Shown: one piece after another, positions 33,503 through 46,100 of the stretch
Position numbering within the stretch: the stretch's first letter is position 1
Layout: each line of letters starts with the position of its first letter
NCBI GenBank assembly: GCA_036346225.1
Contig: JARFIW010000588.1
Coordinates: 3,415,501 to 3,479,500, forward strand
Direction of reading: 5' to 3'
Source of the DNA: Platerodrilus igneus
Taxonomy: Eukaryota > Arthropoda > Insecta > Coleoptera > Lycidae
Length of the DNA stretch: 64,000 nucleotides
Program-made: the position numbers and the translations under genes
Notes under the pieces: generated by a model
What the model was told of the DNA's origin: nothing
Database searches by the model: none
Seen by the model: the letters and a program-made list of their open reading frames with translations, nothing else

Positions 33503-35189
33503 AGTGATCCGTAGTGTTCTAAAGTCGATTCCCATTAGTTGATCATTATTGCAAATATTATTTCAACTTTGGTTGTGTAGTATTGGTTATCCAACCTCAG
33601 TACCTACCAAAAAAGACTAGCTGTATTACACTAACGTGTCTTCAGTTGTCATGGGTGATATGTCTGGGTAACAGTTGATATCCCGTCAAATTCAGTATTG
33701 GTGATCTGGTTACTTATACGTCACCCGTCCTTGCCTAGATGTGCCAAATGCAGTTGGAAGTATGAGAGAAGTTTGAGGTTTTTTCTGCCGTGCTCTTTCC
33801 CCACTCGCCCAGGTTGAATACGGCACTGTTTGCTTTGAATGTCATTTTTCTATGCTTTCATGCGAATGACCTATTTAGTGGTTATTCTTTTGATTACAAG
33901 TAGAGCTAGGTAAATTCTGTAGTTTTATTTTAAACTTTCTCGCATTAACGCCATCTTTCCAGTGTGAACTTGGGTCACATGATAACAACACAACGAAGGT
34001 GTAAACTTCACATACTGCAAACAAATTGTTAGTGATAACATATTAACCCTCAACGTACTTTTAAGAGATGCAAAATTATATATATCGCATAAATATATAC
34101 GTTCATTAGTATGAGACTGCATATGAGCTTTAAGTTACGTATAAGAGGTGTACAATAAGAGCACAAACAATATGAAAATAACTTCTCGTTAATATGTGAG
34201 GACATGAAATTTTGGTACACTTTTATAGCATACAGAATAATCACACAAACTGCATGGAAATAGCCGTTTGTTGATATGCGACTGCATGCGGCTCCTCAAC
34301 TTATTTCTCAGTATCCATGGCAATTACTTAAAATGAATGCAAATGGACGTTCATAAAAATGTGTGAAGATATAGACCTTAAACGGTTTTTACAAGAGTTT
34401 GAATAATTACTGCAAGCAAACGGAACTTCGTTAGAATGGGCTCGCACGTGAGTTTCCAAATAATTTTTAAGAAATGCTGAGCGTGAGAATACATGAACTT
34501 TCGAGGTGCTAAAAATTTACATAAAAAACATGCGAATGGTCGTTCAATAATGTGTGAGAAAATTCTAAGACACTTTTACAAGATGCAAAATCAATACATG
34601 AATTGCATATCATGAACGTTCCTTAGTACATGATCGTTTTTTTTGTAGAATATGCTTTTGGTGATACAAAAATCTACAGTCTTTGGAAATGCGTGTCCGT
34701 GCAAATGGCGCATTTCAATTATGTTCTACTTTTACATGGGCTTTCCTATACGTTCATAATAGCATTTTGTTACGTTTATTTTTAACATACATTAAATACC
34801 CCGTTTTCCCTTGTTAATTGAATACCCGTTCGAATAAATTCCGGTTCTACTTTTAAATCCTTTAACATAATTAATAATAAATACGCTCTGTAATAATTCC
34901 TCAACTTAAATCTACTTGCTTGGAAACGACAAGTTTATGCTATAATTAAATAGTTTATATCCTATTTTAGGTACTCGTTAACTTGTTATACGTTACGAAC
35001 ACGTATGACTGTTTTCTCTGGGGTTTCCAATCACAAGACGCGTCGAAGCTAGGTCGTGTACTATTATTTGATAGCGTGTTTTCCAGTTTTAATCGCATTT
35101 GATAACGGGAGAATTGTAGTAAAGTCTTGCTAGAAAACGATTCTTTCTATGCTATAACAATTTTAACATTTCCTTTGTTGTTATCTGTA
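33503..35189. repeat. Segmental duplication, copy A part 1
   Basis: Collinear and clearly similar to 49753-51572, including a decayed zinc-finger stretch and the first 420 bases of a solo LTR. Copy B carries an extra 135-base insert (about 50247-50383). Similarity ends abruptly at about 35189 against 51572. Confidence 0.85.
33925..34640 (-). pseudogene. Decayed C2H2 zinc-finger array (copy A)
   Basis: On the minus strand, motifs such as MQSHTNERIYLCDIYNFASL and SSHINEKLFSYCLCSY recur about every 84 bases. They are the degraded cores of the H-T-N-E-R-P-F-C finger unit seen intact at 52300-55226. Stops and frameshifts abound. About eight finger positions can be followed. Confidence 0.7.
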
Positions 35190-35589
35190 CAATTTCGTGC
35201 ACACACTGTGTGGCGAGTATTGTATTTAAAAAAAAGGATGTACTTTTCGGCGTAAATAAATTAATCTTTACCCGTAAGAATTGTAGCTTCTTAGGTCGAT
35301 CTACCTAACTGCCTGTGGAAGTGCTGCCTCTTTTTGTTATGGGAGGACACCACTGTGTGTTTTCGTAGTTGAACAAGATGGTCAAATGAGTTGCCGCCCT
35401 TTTTTGGTATAGAAGGGTGCACAGGTGGCGTGGTCCCAGGCAGCTATCATATTGGCTCGTATCTAGTTATATCTAAACATTACTGGACTATGTTAGAATG
35501 TATGGTCGTAATAATTAAGGTATTGTTTTTTGTTCCGAATGACCCAGATTGGTGGTGACAAAATGATTATTTTCGGTGGGGGGGGGGAT

Positions 35590-35820
35590 GGGTTGCTAAT
35601 ATTCACTTAGTTAAGAAATTGGGTTTCCCTTTGTTGGAATTTCAAATTGTTGGTTTTTGTTGAATTTATAAATTGGGGTTAATTAAGAGATATGTGTTGG
35701 TAATATTCAATTAATTAAGAATTGGTTTTTCCTTTGTTAGGATTTCAAACTGTAGTGTTCTTGTTAAATTTATAACTTTTTTTTTAATTAAAGGATATGG
35801 GTAGGTACGCTATAATTACG
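35590..35820. repeat. Two tandem copies of about 107 bp
   Basis: A unit starting at a TAATATTCA-TTAAGAA word and including TTCCTTTGTTGGAATTTCAAA is repeated at about 35594 and 35699, with the start of a third near 35806. It lies inside the long solo LTR and follows a run of 13 G's. Confidence 0.65.
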
Positions 35821-36234
35821 TAAGAATTTTGGGTGTGTAGCTTTAAGTTTACTGTGGAAATTACGAGCGGCTGTTTTTAGTGTTGAGTTTGGGTTTTTTT
35901 TGGTGTTATTATTTTCTTAAGGTTTTCAGTGTTTCATACTATTGCGCAATCGTTAATATAACGTACAATTACGCGGCAAATTACGTGCCATTTGTATCAA
36001 ATATCAAACACGTGTGGTTCTTAACATTTCAGGATCCTTGTTGTTTCTGGGTGAGTCGGCTACGCCATTGTTGAGACTAAAAATTCTTATTCGTCCATCC
36101 TCTATTGTTCGTTTGTTCGACGGGAAGGACACAGGTAGAGGTACGATAAGGCAAGATAAGATAGAGGAACCTACATCCTAAAAAAAAGAAAAGACACACC
36201 ACGACACAGGTTGCTGTTATTGGCTTCAGGCTTT

Positions 36235-36345
36235 GTAGTCTAATGACGTCGTATCACACACCGCGCACTTGCGCTATTCCCTCCGCGCCTGCGCATTCTT
36301 TTGCGCAAACGCAACTGTCCGGAATGACGGAAATTAACAAGTTTA
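36235..36345. promoter_or_regulatory. CpG-rich segment with GCGC motifs
   Basis: Within AT-rich surroundings this 110-base stretch is rich in CpG and carries several TTGCGC, CTGCGCATTC and TTTGCGCAAA words resembling binding sites of NRF1-type factors, plus TGACGTCG. It lies mid-LTR where a promoter would sit. Function is inferred only. Confidence 0.35.
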
Positions 36346-37649
36346 TTTGAAAATATTCGCGGGAATTTTGTTACGTGCCATTTTGGCACTAACATTTCTT
36401 AGTTTAATTTTGATGTGCGGAAGTTTTCGCGCCTTTAAATTCAAAAGACTTGGCGTGTATTTCCGTTACGTCAAAAGTGGGTTGGACGAATAATTTCGCG
36501 CCGACGCGTGAAAGGACAAAAAGTGGGTTTTTTTTCCGGTGCTCTCTGTAACGTGGCCGTTTGCCTTTGAACATCGAGAAGGGCGGTCGTGTCTGGTATC
36601 GTATCTTCATTTTTATTATGTAGATTTCCTTTTGCTTATCTTTGTTTGACTTTACCTGATAAACCTGTTTCCTTATCGTTCCCGCTACATATAGGAATTA
36701 GATGCGATCCTGGAGCAGTCCTACGACCCTAGAACGAGCCGGATGTCCATGCTCCGCTAACAGCTATCCGGAGCAGTCACCATCTATAACTATCTTAAAG
36801 GGGGCTCCAGCCATTTGGAAGGCGTACCCTCCGTTAATTGCCTTAAAAGGGGCCATCAGTAGCCCTGATGGACGTCAACAGAAGCCAACTTTAACTCAAC
36901 CCCGCAGGACGTCGGATTTCTTATGTAAGTACTTTATTTGATTAATCTGTTCGCTAATTTAATATATATTTTTCCGCAAATTGCGCATTTAATTAGTATA
37001 TTGGTGACGTCATTGACAAATGGGCGCGCTAAAACCGGTGTAAAGATTGGAGCTACCACCTGTCCATGGCGTCGCTTATTCCGCGCTTGCGCGATTGTAA
37101 TTATGAACTTATAAATTGTAAGAATTTACTCACATATTTAAAAAATGTACATTGCCAAATTTGGAATGTAACAATTTAAAAGGGGTAGCGACCTAAAAAC
37201 TGCAGCTCGCCATTTTTGACGTACTTTTGTTGTTCTGCAGAACATATGTATATTGAGGTTATTGAATTTGTTTGTTAGGGTTTGAGGAACACAGTGCGTT
37301 GTATATATTTTTGTTTCAATTAGAGGTTGTATGATTATTTTTATGAGTGTGTAATTTTTTTAATTTTAGGTCTTTCTTTAGTTTGTGTAGGTATTCTATT
37401 CCGCTCGCTCGCCGATTAAGCCCTTTGTTCCTTTTTTTTGGCTACGTCTAGGTACGTAGCAATTTTCTTTTAATACCATACATCTTTTGTTAGTAATAAG
37501 TACAAGTTCTACAGTACCCATTCTGATTCAAATTAGTTGTCGTTCGTATCGTTTGTACGAACTTGTTGAAAGAACTAAGTACAAAAACTTAAGTATACAA
37601 TTATTTAAACTGCCAATTTTAAATAAAAAATTTGTTTTTAAAATATAGT

Positions 37650-37895
37650 TTATTTTTCAATATAATCTCAGTCAAGTTGAATACACTTCATCCAGCGATG
37701 TTCCAAACCCGTTATGCCATCATGAATGTGCGATTCTTCAAGACCTCCAAAATAGTCGTCGACAGCTGCTTTTACTTCTTCGTCCATGGAAAATCGTTTT
37801 CCCTCAAAGAAAATTTAGTCTTGGAAATAGGTGGAAGTCAGAAAGAGCTAAATCAGGCGAATATGGTGGATGTTGCAACAGATTGTAATTCAGAT
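37650..37895 (-). pseudogene. mariner transposase, C-terminal fragment
   Basis: The minus strand shows HPPYSPDLALSDFHLFPRL, where the last Asp is the third catalytic residue of mariner. After one frame change comes MDEEVKAAVDDYFGGLEE, then HDGITGLEHRWMKC, and an in-frame TGA before the final DYIEK stop at 37650. Only the last 80 residues remain. No terminal inverted repeats were identified. Confidence 0.88.
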
Positions 37896-38829
37896 TGCTA
37901 CGCACTTGGACGTAGCCGGTGGAAAAGTAAACACCACGTTATCTACTAACCACGGAGAGTGGAGAGATTCGCCTAAATACAAAACAAAAAAATAAAGTAC
38001 ATCTCCCACGATTATCTATTACATAATAAAAATAATAATTAAATTAAATACATAATTCGATTCAAACAAGTGAACGCAATAAAATAAGCGTTATAATTTC
38101 AACGCCAACAATTATACTATACGGACAATTTGGATAGTGGATCCACGAAGTGCGCATTTCGCGGCTATCATGTTATAAACTCGGTAAAAAAAGGAAAATT
38201 GAAACTTAAAATTTACCAATCGCAAGTATGTTAAATTTCGATATTAAAAGTAAACTTACTCCCTAGAAAGTATGTTAAATTTTGAAGTATTAAAGGAAAA
38301 TTTAGGTTTAAAATGTAGAACAAGTGTTAAGCTTAAGCAGTAAATACAGCCCACGTTGTAGCAAGAATTAACAACGTATACCCAGAAGCACTAGCGCAAC
38401 CGGCTGTTCAATAAGTATGGTGGACTGGTTTTATACCATCCACCGTTGATAAATAAAAATCCTTGACATGCATAACAGAATACAAGGCAAATACCTCCCT
38501 GCGTCAGGATACTTAACTTGCCAACCGCCGGGAAGTAGAAGTCAGCATAACAACGTAGCTACCATCGTAATTATAGTAACTGGTACACGGTAGCGAACAG
38601 GTGGGCTACACCCAGAAAGAACGCCTTCGGCTTCCAGCAAAAAAAAGCTAAAAATAGAATCGGGTTAGATGGGGTAAGCGCGGGAACACTCACCAAATAT
38701 ACGCAAGACATCTCTAATTGATAGGACATCAATAAACGTGCGTTGCCTTTAAAGTGATAGAACGAGTAATGTAGAACACATTTCGTCTCACGGGCTGAAG
38801 AATCCAACCCAGAATAAATCCATACGTCG
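37896..38829. other. No gene seen
   Basis: AT-rich sequence with no recognisable motif. It may include the body of the inverted LTR-like fragment whose clear part starts at 38830. The frame at 38571-38885 has no family features. Confidence 0.35.
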
Positions 38830-39246
38830 CCAATTCGAATCCAAACATCCGTGTTATCGAAACGCGATTTTAAACTGGAAAACACGTTTGTACCGGAGAA
38901 TAGTGAGCGACTTTATTTCATCAAGTCGATACTTTGTCACAATAGAGAAAACTCATTATACGCGCTTGTAATGTTGAACAAATTGAAGGCTACCTACAAG
39001 CAGGCTATGAACTATTTAATTATATCATAATAAACTTTATATTTCAAAGCAAATAGGTTTAAATTGAGGAATTATTCGAAAGCGTATTTATTGCAGAAAA
39101 TAAAATATATAGGATATAAACTATTTACTTTTAGCCTAAACTTGTCGTTATTAAAGAAAAAGGGATTTGAATTAAAAATTTATTGGACCGCGTATTAATT
39201 AGTAACCGGTAAAAATATACGAGATGTTCAAAATAAACGTAATAAG
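38830..39246 (-). repeat. Inverted partial copy of the solo LTR's first 450 bp
   Basis: The reverse complement of 38830-39246 aligns with 34768-35115: shared words include AACGACAAGTTT, AATAGTTTATATCCTAT, AATAATTCCTCAA and GTGTTTTCCAGTTT. It lies in opposite orientation to the solo LTR and about 3.7 kb away, so the region forms a large interrupted inverted repeat. No end duplication was found. Confidence 0.65.
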
Positions 39247-39649
39247 ATCACTCAATTTTTGTATTGCTACTGCAATTGTGTGTGGACGTCCCGTATCTTG
39301 ATGTAAAATGATCTTCTTACGCAATACATGTCTTTTTTCACGAATATTTTTATCCAGTTGGCCTAGAAGGTTAGCGTAATATCACCGTTGTTACATGCCA
39401 AACTGGTCATGTATGATGTTTAGATTTAGATATATTTTGTAAGTTAATTGCCGCGTATTTTTGAATTAATACGCTAACTTCCGTTGTCACTGACAGTCGC
39501 GTCTGCGCAGAAGTAATGCGGATGTGCGTGCGTCGAGGAAGCAGCATTAAACCACGATACATGAACTAAACAACAACTATCGGAGTGCTATGTAGCTTTT
39601 TAAGAAACAGGTATGTAGGTTTCCTGTACCTTGTCTTTATCGTACCCAC

Positions 39650-40282
39650 CAGTCTTCAAATGTTTCTGACTTCGAGCGTTAATAATAAAAACCACATCTT
39701 TCTTTATCGCTCTAAAGACTTTACATTACACAATCTAAACTATAACGATATTATTACATTTTATTTGATTCGAATTCTTATACGCAAGCAAAACTTGTGA
39801 ACTTTTTGAAAGTTATTTCAAAGCATTTTATACAGTTTTAGCTAAAATTCTCAAAATCATCTTCTAAATGATGACACTCGTGTTGCTTTGGATTACAATT
39901 CAGTCTCTAACTATTCACTTTGTTTTACTTTTTTGGTATATGCTGGACACATATTTTTAGGTATCACCACAAGCTCAGTCATTGATTCTAGAGTACACTT
40001 TTCAAATCTATTTTTAGAATTCTAAGTATGTGTATGAATATGAATTTTTACGTTACTTTTATGAGATGCAGTATAACCATACAAATTGAGGATCATTAGC
40101 ATAGTATCGTATACGACGTTCCAAATTGCTTTTACGATATGTAAAATAATTAAATAAATTGCATGGAATTTAATGTACACTAGTTTTAGTATGGGAATGC
40201 ATATGCTTTTGTAGAGAACACTTTTGTGATGCAGAATAATTACATAAATTTCACAAAAGTTATTAGACAACAGAAATTTCAA
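39650..40282 (-). pseudogene. Zinc-finger gene 3' end, duplicated copy A part 2
   Basis: Closely similar to 51795-52390, the downstream end of the large zinc-finger array. The minus-strand fingers are unrecognisable as protein apart from spaced His/Cys remnants, and the array itself is absent. With 33503-35189 it marks the older, decayed copy of the locus. Confidence 0.75.
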
Positions 40283-41395
40283 ATGAATTACCTGGAGAAT
40301 GCTTCAGGCATCCATTCCTTCGACGACGATCACCAGAACATTTCAGCTTCGTGCCCATGCGCTGTGATACTTGAGCGAATTCACAGACGATAACCCCAAT
40401 TATTCGCCAAGCGCCTTGTTACAAAGTATCATTCCATAACAGCCTACACTCCTGGTTGTTTGATGCTTACCCCACGTATATTATTCTTCTATTTATTGAT
40501 TTTCTAGCTTGGTTTAGTAGTAGTCGGACCTCTGTTAATTTAATTAACACTACACGTATCTCACGTTAATAAATCGAAGGCCACGTGCTAGCACTATTTT
40601 TACTGTATTGCTTAATATATCTAATACTCACATAACAAAAAGTCTACTATAATGTCGGTCTATTGTAGTAAAGTGGTATAAAAGCGACGGGAAAACAAAG
40701 AACGCCCCACTAATTTAACTAGAGTATTTATATCATTTCAAAATGCTACCTCCCGGACACACTTCACGCGAAAAGCTTATTTTAAAATAACAATTCTGCA
40801 AATTTTGATATAACCGTATTGAAATTCCTGAAATTTTATCGTCTGCGTGCCGTACCTATCCGAAATCGCCCCCACCTGTCGCGTTTGTCTACGTTTTGAA
40901 AACTGTCCGTTCCTAACCAATAATACTATTCTCAGTCGTCATAAAACTCCGCCTAAACTATCTTTAACTCTGTCTGATGCATGTCTGCTATCGCGTTCAA
41001 AACCCCACTTGTGTTATGGAAAATCGATATTGCTGACAGCTCATCTTCAATCCACGTGGATTAGTACGTGCGTTTTCAATATCACGCTTTTATATCTGTC
41101 TCTGTCTGTAGTATATTACCGATCGTGCATCTCGCTTGCTCTTTAAGAAATTTGTTAGCTTGTTATTCGAACCAACTGACGGTTGAAAATATTTTCTATG
41201 AAGTCCTGTTTTATTATGCTCATAATTTCGACGAATGTAACCTTTTAAAAATGCAGGTGTTTGACCGTTTAGTACAACACTTCTTGGAGTTTATATTTTG
41301 TCGTAAAACTAACGTTTGCTTGTTACAAAGAAACCTTTTGCCTTGGGATTATTGATTTTCCTTACCCTAGTGGGGTTTTCTAATGCTTTTACGTG
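40283..41395. other. No gene seen
   Basis: Two overlapping plus-strand frames (40847-41355) lack family motifs. The words around 40705-40750 (AGAGTATTTATATC then CTCCCGGACACA) resemble 63905-63955, which hints at a shared promoter or LTR-type repeat. Nothing more can be supported. Confidence 0.35.
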
Positions 41396-43677
41396 AGTTA
41401 AGGTTCGTGGCTGCGAGCGGTCCTTTTTAAAAAGATTTCTCCAACTTCTTAACACATTTATTTATTTATACAGAAATTAACATTGAATTTTGACTAACTT
41501 GAACTGAATTATTCTAAGTCGAAATACATTAATTAATTGTACAAGGTGAGTTATCTACGAACTGTAAAGTTAAAGCTGAACGATGGATTAACTGCCTGCG
41601 AGTGGGGTTCCCGGGCTTTTTATAATATCCCTACCCCCTCACATGTCTGTGGGAACTTGCAGACCTAATGTCTGCTTACACTTGACTCTATTCATAATAC
41701 AATGTTGCTATTTTAATGCTATTCATAATTACTTTGTTGCGAGCTTCCTTTCTAGGTAATCTCGGTACGTGACTGTCTGTGACCGCCTGTGACCTGACAT
41801 CTGCAGTGTCACTTATCTCTGTGCTACAAAGTAGCGTTTCCGTTCCCATGAACGTTAATAAACTGAAATGAATTGTCCTTGATTAACAATGTTGCACTTC
41901 ACTTAGCGCATTTCTTATATTTCTAATAATTTCCTAATTATTAGTTTCTTTACATATATATTCTTATGCTGCACCCCGCTCTTTTTCGCGCCTTATTTTT
42001 ATTAATTTAATAATTTATATATTATGTGCAAATATTTATTTTAAGCAACGTTTGGTTGATTAATAAAGCAAAAATGTTTTAAATATGCCTCGACTATATG
42101 AACTCTTTCTTCCCAGGGTATCCACCTACTTACCGTGGGTTCAGTGGTAAGTAGATGTGCAATGCCCAACCAAACTGCACTATCTTTTGTTTTAGTACCT
42201 TTTTATAATTTACTTTTGTATATGCCAAATTTTATATGATCCACGTAGCCTTGTGCCAAATTAATTACTACCACAAAATTTCTGACTTTGACGTTATATC
42301 ACACAGTACTCACCTGTTCTATACGTCGTTAACTGCCTCTCTGAATGCTGGCTCAAAATCCTTCTCGCCGTATGCACCTTCACAAGGTTTCACTATCACT
42401 TTGAAAACTGCCGTCTAGCCTCCAGGTATCTTTTCCTTAATTTTGCTGCGCCCAAATCTAAAATAAATATGACCCGAATTTAGAATTTAGTATACCCTTT
42501 TTTATTTACTTCCCCTGCGCTAATTCTTCCGGTGTTATTTCTTCTTTGACTCGTACGATTCCACTTGCTACTCTTACGCTGTTTTCTAATTTTGCTTCTC
42601 TCGTTCTAAATCAATACTTCCGCCTTTAATCCGCTCGTTCCAAATCAATCCTTGTTCCTTTTTAAAACCACTCGTTCCAAATTTATCCTCGTTCCTATTT
42701 TCCACTCAATGCCCCGTTACACATAAAACCATATCCAATTAAATCCTAATATATTCTTCACTCTTATAATTCCTATTCGATGCCTTCTGCCTATATAAAT
42801 CTCGTTCCAATTCAATCTTATTTTCCGCCGGTTCTCTGTCGCACTAATTCCAATCTTAACTTTTACTCGTCGCCGCTATTAATTATTTATTCACTGTTGC
42901 TTCTCTTTACTCTTCCTTTATAAATTAAACTCGTACAATTCAAACTCATTTATTTAATCTTCAAAAAAATATTTAAACAATTTAGCGCAGTTTTATAATC
43001 ACGTCTTAATACAAAAATATTTCGAAATCGACTCCCCTTGTTTACTTATCCTAGGTGATAATTACAATATTTATCTGCCTACTCTTTATTACATAGTATA
43101 TAAAAAAACCATCCAATAACGTCGTATCACCAAGTTCGTGGCACTAATACCTTAAACTTTGTCTTTGCACTTTCCTATTTTTTACATAATGTTCAATCAT
43201 TGGTCCTAAATATCGCACAACCCTTCAATCATATTTGACAATGGTATTACTTTTAATTTTGATTTTACATGTTTGTCCAAAGGTTGATTCTAGTAAAAAT
43301 AAATGCCAAAATGTTACACATATGAACCTGGATCTGCGTGGTTAATAGTGGACATCCATAGACGCATCCGGTTTTCGGTTGGCAAATGTACGTTCAATGG
43401 CCTATTAAACTACAACTCAGTATAAAACCTTGAATACTGTGTGTTTTGTCACGTCATCAAGTCATTATAATTTACGTCTTGGCACTTACATTTCAACTAA
43501 CATTTCAAATACTTTAACGTATGTAAAGTACGGCAAACATACATTTTTAAATTACGGGATCTGATATATGGCTCACTCTATTTGGCATACACCACCCTCA
43601 ACACAAAACAACCCTTAGAACCCTTGTAGCTCCTACTGACACTACAATATATATAACAATTGGGGGATTACATAACT
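41396..43677 (-). mobile_element. Solo LTR 3 of the AGTTA...TAACT family, with 1.7-kb insert
   Basis: 41396-41965 and 43645-43677 align with solo LTR 1, including TTTTATAATATCCCTACC and the GGGGGATTACATAACT end. CGTG flanks both sides (41392-41395, 43678-43681). The middle 1.7 kb has no counterpart in the other copies. It contains a C/T-rich segment with three or more 37-bp repeats (CTCGTTCCAAATCAATCC theme, 42598-42800) and no motif-bearing frame. The insert could be a retained internal region or a separate element. Confidence 0.8.
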
Positions 43678-43779
43678 CGTGTTGAATTCAAATAAATTAA
43701 AATTAATTATGCGTATTCTATTTGTTTTACAACTGTTTTTCTTTATATACTTTTAACCTTTCAATCATTAATTATAAAA

Positions 43780-43784
<5 letters not shown>

Positions 43785-43824
<40 letters not shown>
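43785..43824. repeat. (AT)n microsatellite 1
   Basis: About 20 AT dinucleotides immediately before the first 2.2-kb tandem unit. Confidence 0.9.
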
Positions 43825-43826
<2 letters not shown>

Positions 43827-46058
43827 CTGTGATTGGGTAGGCTTAAGTGGGTGTAAATAGGCCAAGAAGTTATTTATGTATAGGTACTCTGTACATAAAA
43901 ATCTATAATAATTTAAAATGCTTCAATAATTAGATTGGGATTCAATTACAATTTATAATGTAGGATTAATTTGTATAGGTTAATTTAAGACAAGGACAAC
44001 AATTAAGTTCGACGATAAGGTCGAAAATCGTGTACATTTATTAATAGGATTAAAGCTTTTCAGTAGAAAAATCAATAATTTACGCAAGGTACATTTATTT
44101 GATAGAGCATAAGTTAAAAGCTTTCGAAGAACGCTACAAAGTGTAATATTCCAAAACACATTAAAATCATCAAGGACTTTATAGAATAGACGATTGGAGT
44201 AGATAAACGCTTCTGGTAACAGCCAGTGTATGTTGAGAATAATTCGAGCTGGTTTGTGTTAACGGACAATGCAAGTTTAACAACAACAGTCGACTAGTTC
44301 AAAACAGATCGATACAATCATGAGACAGACTATGTGTAATACGTAACAGAGGAAGATGAAAGATAGCAGGTGTTTAAGTGACAAACATTTTTCAAGCGCG
44401 TGCTAGACGAGTATACTTTAAAAGGCTATAAGAGGACGCAGGTGCAACATGTTTGTGGACGGTATCGATTTTTCAAGGCACACACAAAGGATGGGAGAAA
44501 TAACCGTGAGCAATAGTATTAAAAAGAGGGCGACAAGCAAGACGGAAAACACAAAACGGAAAGAGATACTAGAAAAGCACAAATAACGTAGACACTCTAG
44601 GTTGAGAATATATACAAGGCTGAGAGATGTGATTATGTAAGTAAGTACAAGAGAGATAATTGGATAAATGCGCACATGTTAGGCGTAATTGTATTTGAGT
44701 GAACTTGACGAAAGGGAAAATTTTCATAGAATATTCGAACGGTTGGTTGTTGTGAAACAGTTTTTGTGGTAAAGAATTATCATGTTGTCGATTTCTAAGT
44801 TTTTAAGAACCGGTGTGTTTACGTGCAGCTAGATTTTGTAGAATTGAGTGACGGTTTACAAAGTTACAAGAATTGGATAACAAATATACAGGCAACTAAA
44901 GGGGGATGGATATTATATAAGCGGTGCTTGAGATGGCATTCGCTCTCTCTTTTTCCAAGTCTACAAGACGAACACCCTACCAAATTAAGATTTATGTGTT
45001 TTAATACACAAGTAAAATGCAATTTAATTTAAAACGGAGTGAACCGTAGTAAATGGTTGTAATTGAAGCAGGATGTCTCATAAGTAGAAATTTATTTACA
45101 AATTGAAACGAGGGTGCTTGATGCAAATTACTTGGAAGAATTGTGATATTTGGATCTGCAGAGGCAGAAATTGTTGCTGATTGGAATGAATAACGAGTTG
45201 GCGATGGAATAGCTGTCAAAGATGGAAACCTGCAACATAGAGTGATCCTAGTACGTGGTAGATGTTGATCTGGAAGCAGTATACTCTCCAGGTAACGATT
45301 TTTTTTATTGAAACTGTTGTGCTGATGTAGATTTATTTAAACTGTTAGTGATTTGTATTTTATTTGATGGGAACATTATTTATGAACTGAAAATTAATTT
45401 ATTGACATAAGTAAAGGACAATTTTTATTATAAATCTGAAGGGTAAATGCTTGAATAATAATATTACTGATGCAAGAGGTAGACGGGTCTTTTATTTAAT
45501 TTTTAGTGCTAAAGTTTGAGCACACAGATATAAAAAGGTTTATACTGAGCTCACCATAGACCAGGGGAAAGTAAATTAAGGTTCCAGGATAGGCCCATCT
45601 ACTTTAAATTAACATAATGTAAATGTAGAGAAGCATAAAATTGGGGGATATTAAGTTGATTTCTTTTGATACTGAGTAGAGTTATAAAAATGTTTACGTA
45701 GATCCGTATTGTACATATTGAGATGATGTGAAGTAAATTTTTATCTTGTTAGAATAAAATGGTTGTATATTTTGTTGAATTATTTGTTTATTTTTTTTTT
45801 ATTATTAAGTATAAAGGTTGTTGAGAGAACGAGTAGCTATGGTGAGTATCTCCAAAGAAGTCGTGAGCAGAGCTAGCCGTGGAATGTCAGTTTTCGGAAG
45901 CATCTTCAGAAGATACTCAACCAGAACATCTAGTAATCAAAGCTGGGATTCAAAAATTTACTTAGGCGGAAAAAATTGGGGGAGTTTAAATTTTATTTTT
46001 CAGCAAGTATTTTATGTTCAACCAGAGAGTGGAACCCGAAACTGAAGCAAGTTCACTG

Positions 46059-46059
<1 letters not shown>
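43825..46059. repeat. Tandem 2.2-kb unit, copy 1
   Basis: Collinear with 46099-48306. Matching blocks include GGGTAAATAGG after the AT tract, a CTCCAGGTAACGATTTT splice-donor-like site at about 45290, ACGGGTCTTT at about 45485, GAGCTCACCATAGACCAG near 45550 and AAAATGGTTGTAT near 45760. Neither copy has a long reading frame. A non-coding transcript or a non-autonomous element could explain them; this is not resolved. Confidence 0.6.

Positions 46060-46098
<39 letters not shown>
46060..46098. repeat. (AT)n microsatellite 2
   Basis: About 19 AT dinucleotides at the border between the two 2.2-kb units. Confidence 0.9.

Positions 46099-46100
<2 letters not shown>

Larger units (their letters stand above)
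34768..37461 (+). mobile_element. Solo LTR related to the Ty3-like element, 4-bp target duplication ATTT
   Basis: It begins TGTTACG and ends ACGTAGCA, the same ends as the minus-strand LTRs of the Ty3-like element. ATTT precedes it at 34764-34767 and follows at 37462-37465. Internal matches include CTGCAGCTCGCCATTTTT near 37200 and CCGATTAAGCCC near 37410. At 2694 bp it is twice the length of the other LTRs, so it is either a longer relative or contains unrelated insertions. Its left 420 bases also occur in the duplicated segment at 51152-51572. Confidence 0.7.

Noticed and set aside
40847..41355. Plus-strand frames of 99 and 95 residues as a host gene
   Set aside because: They overlap in different frames, have no domain motif, no convincing start context and no conserved copy.
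44418..44675. Hydrophobic 85-residue frame resembling a membrane protein
   Set aside because: Hydrophobicity follows from AT-rich codons; no homologous frame is kept in the tandem partner unit.
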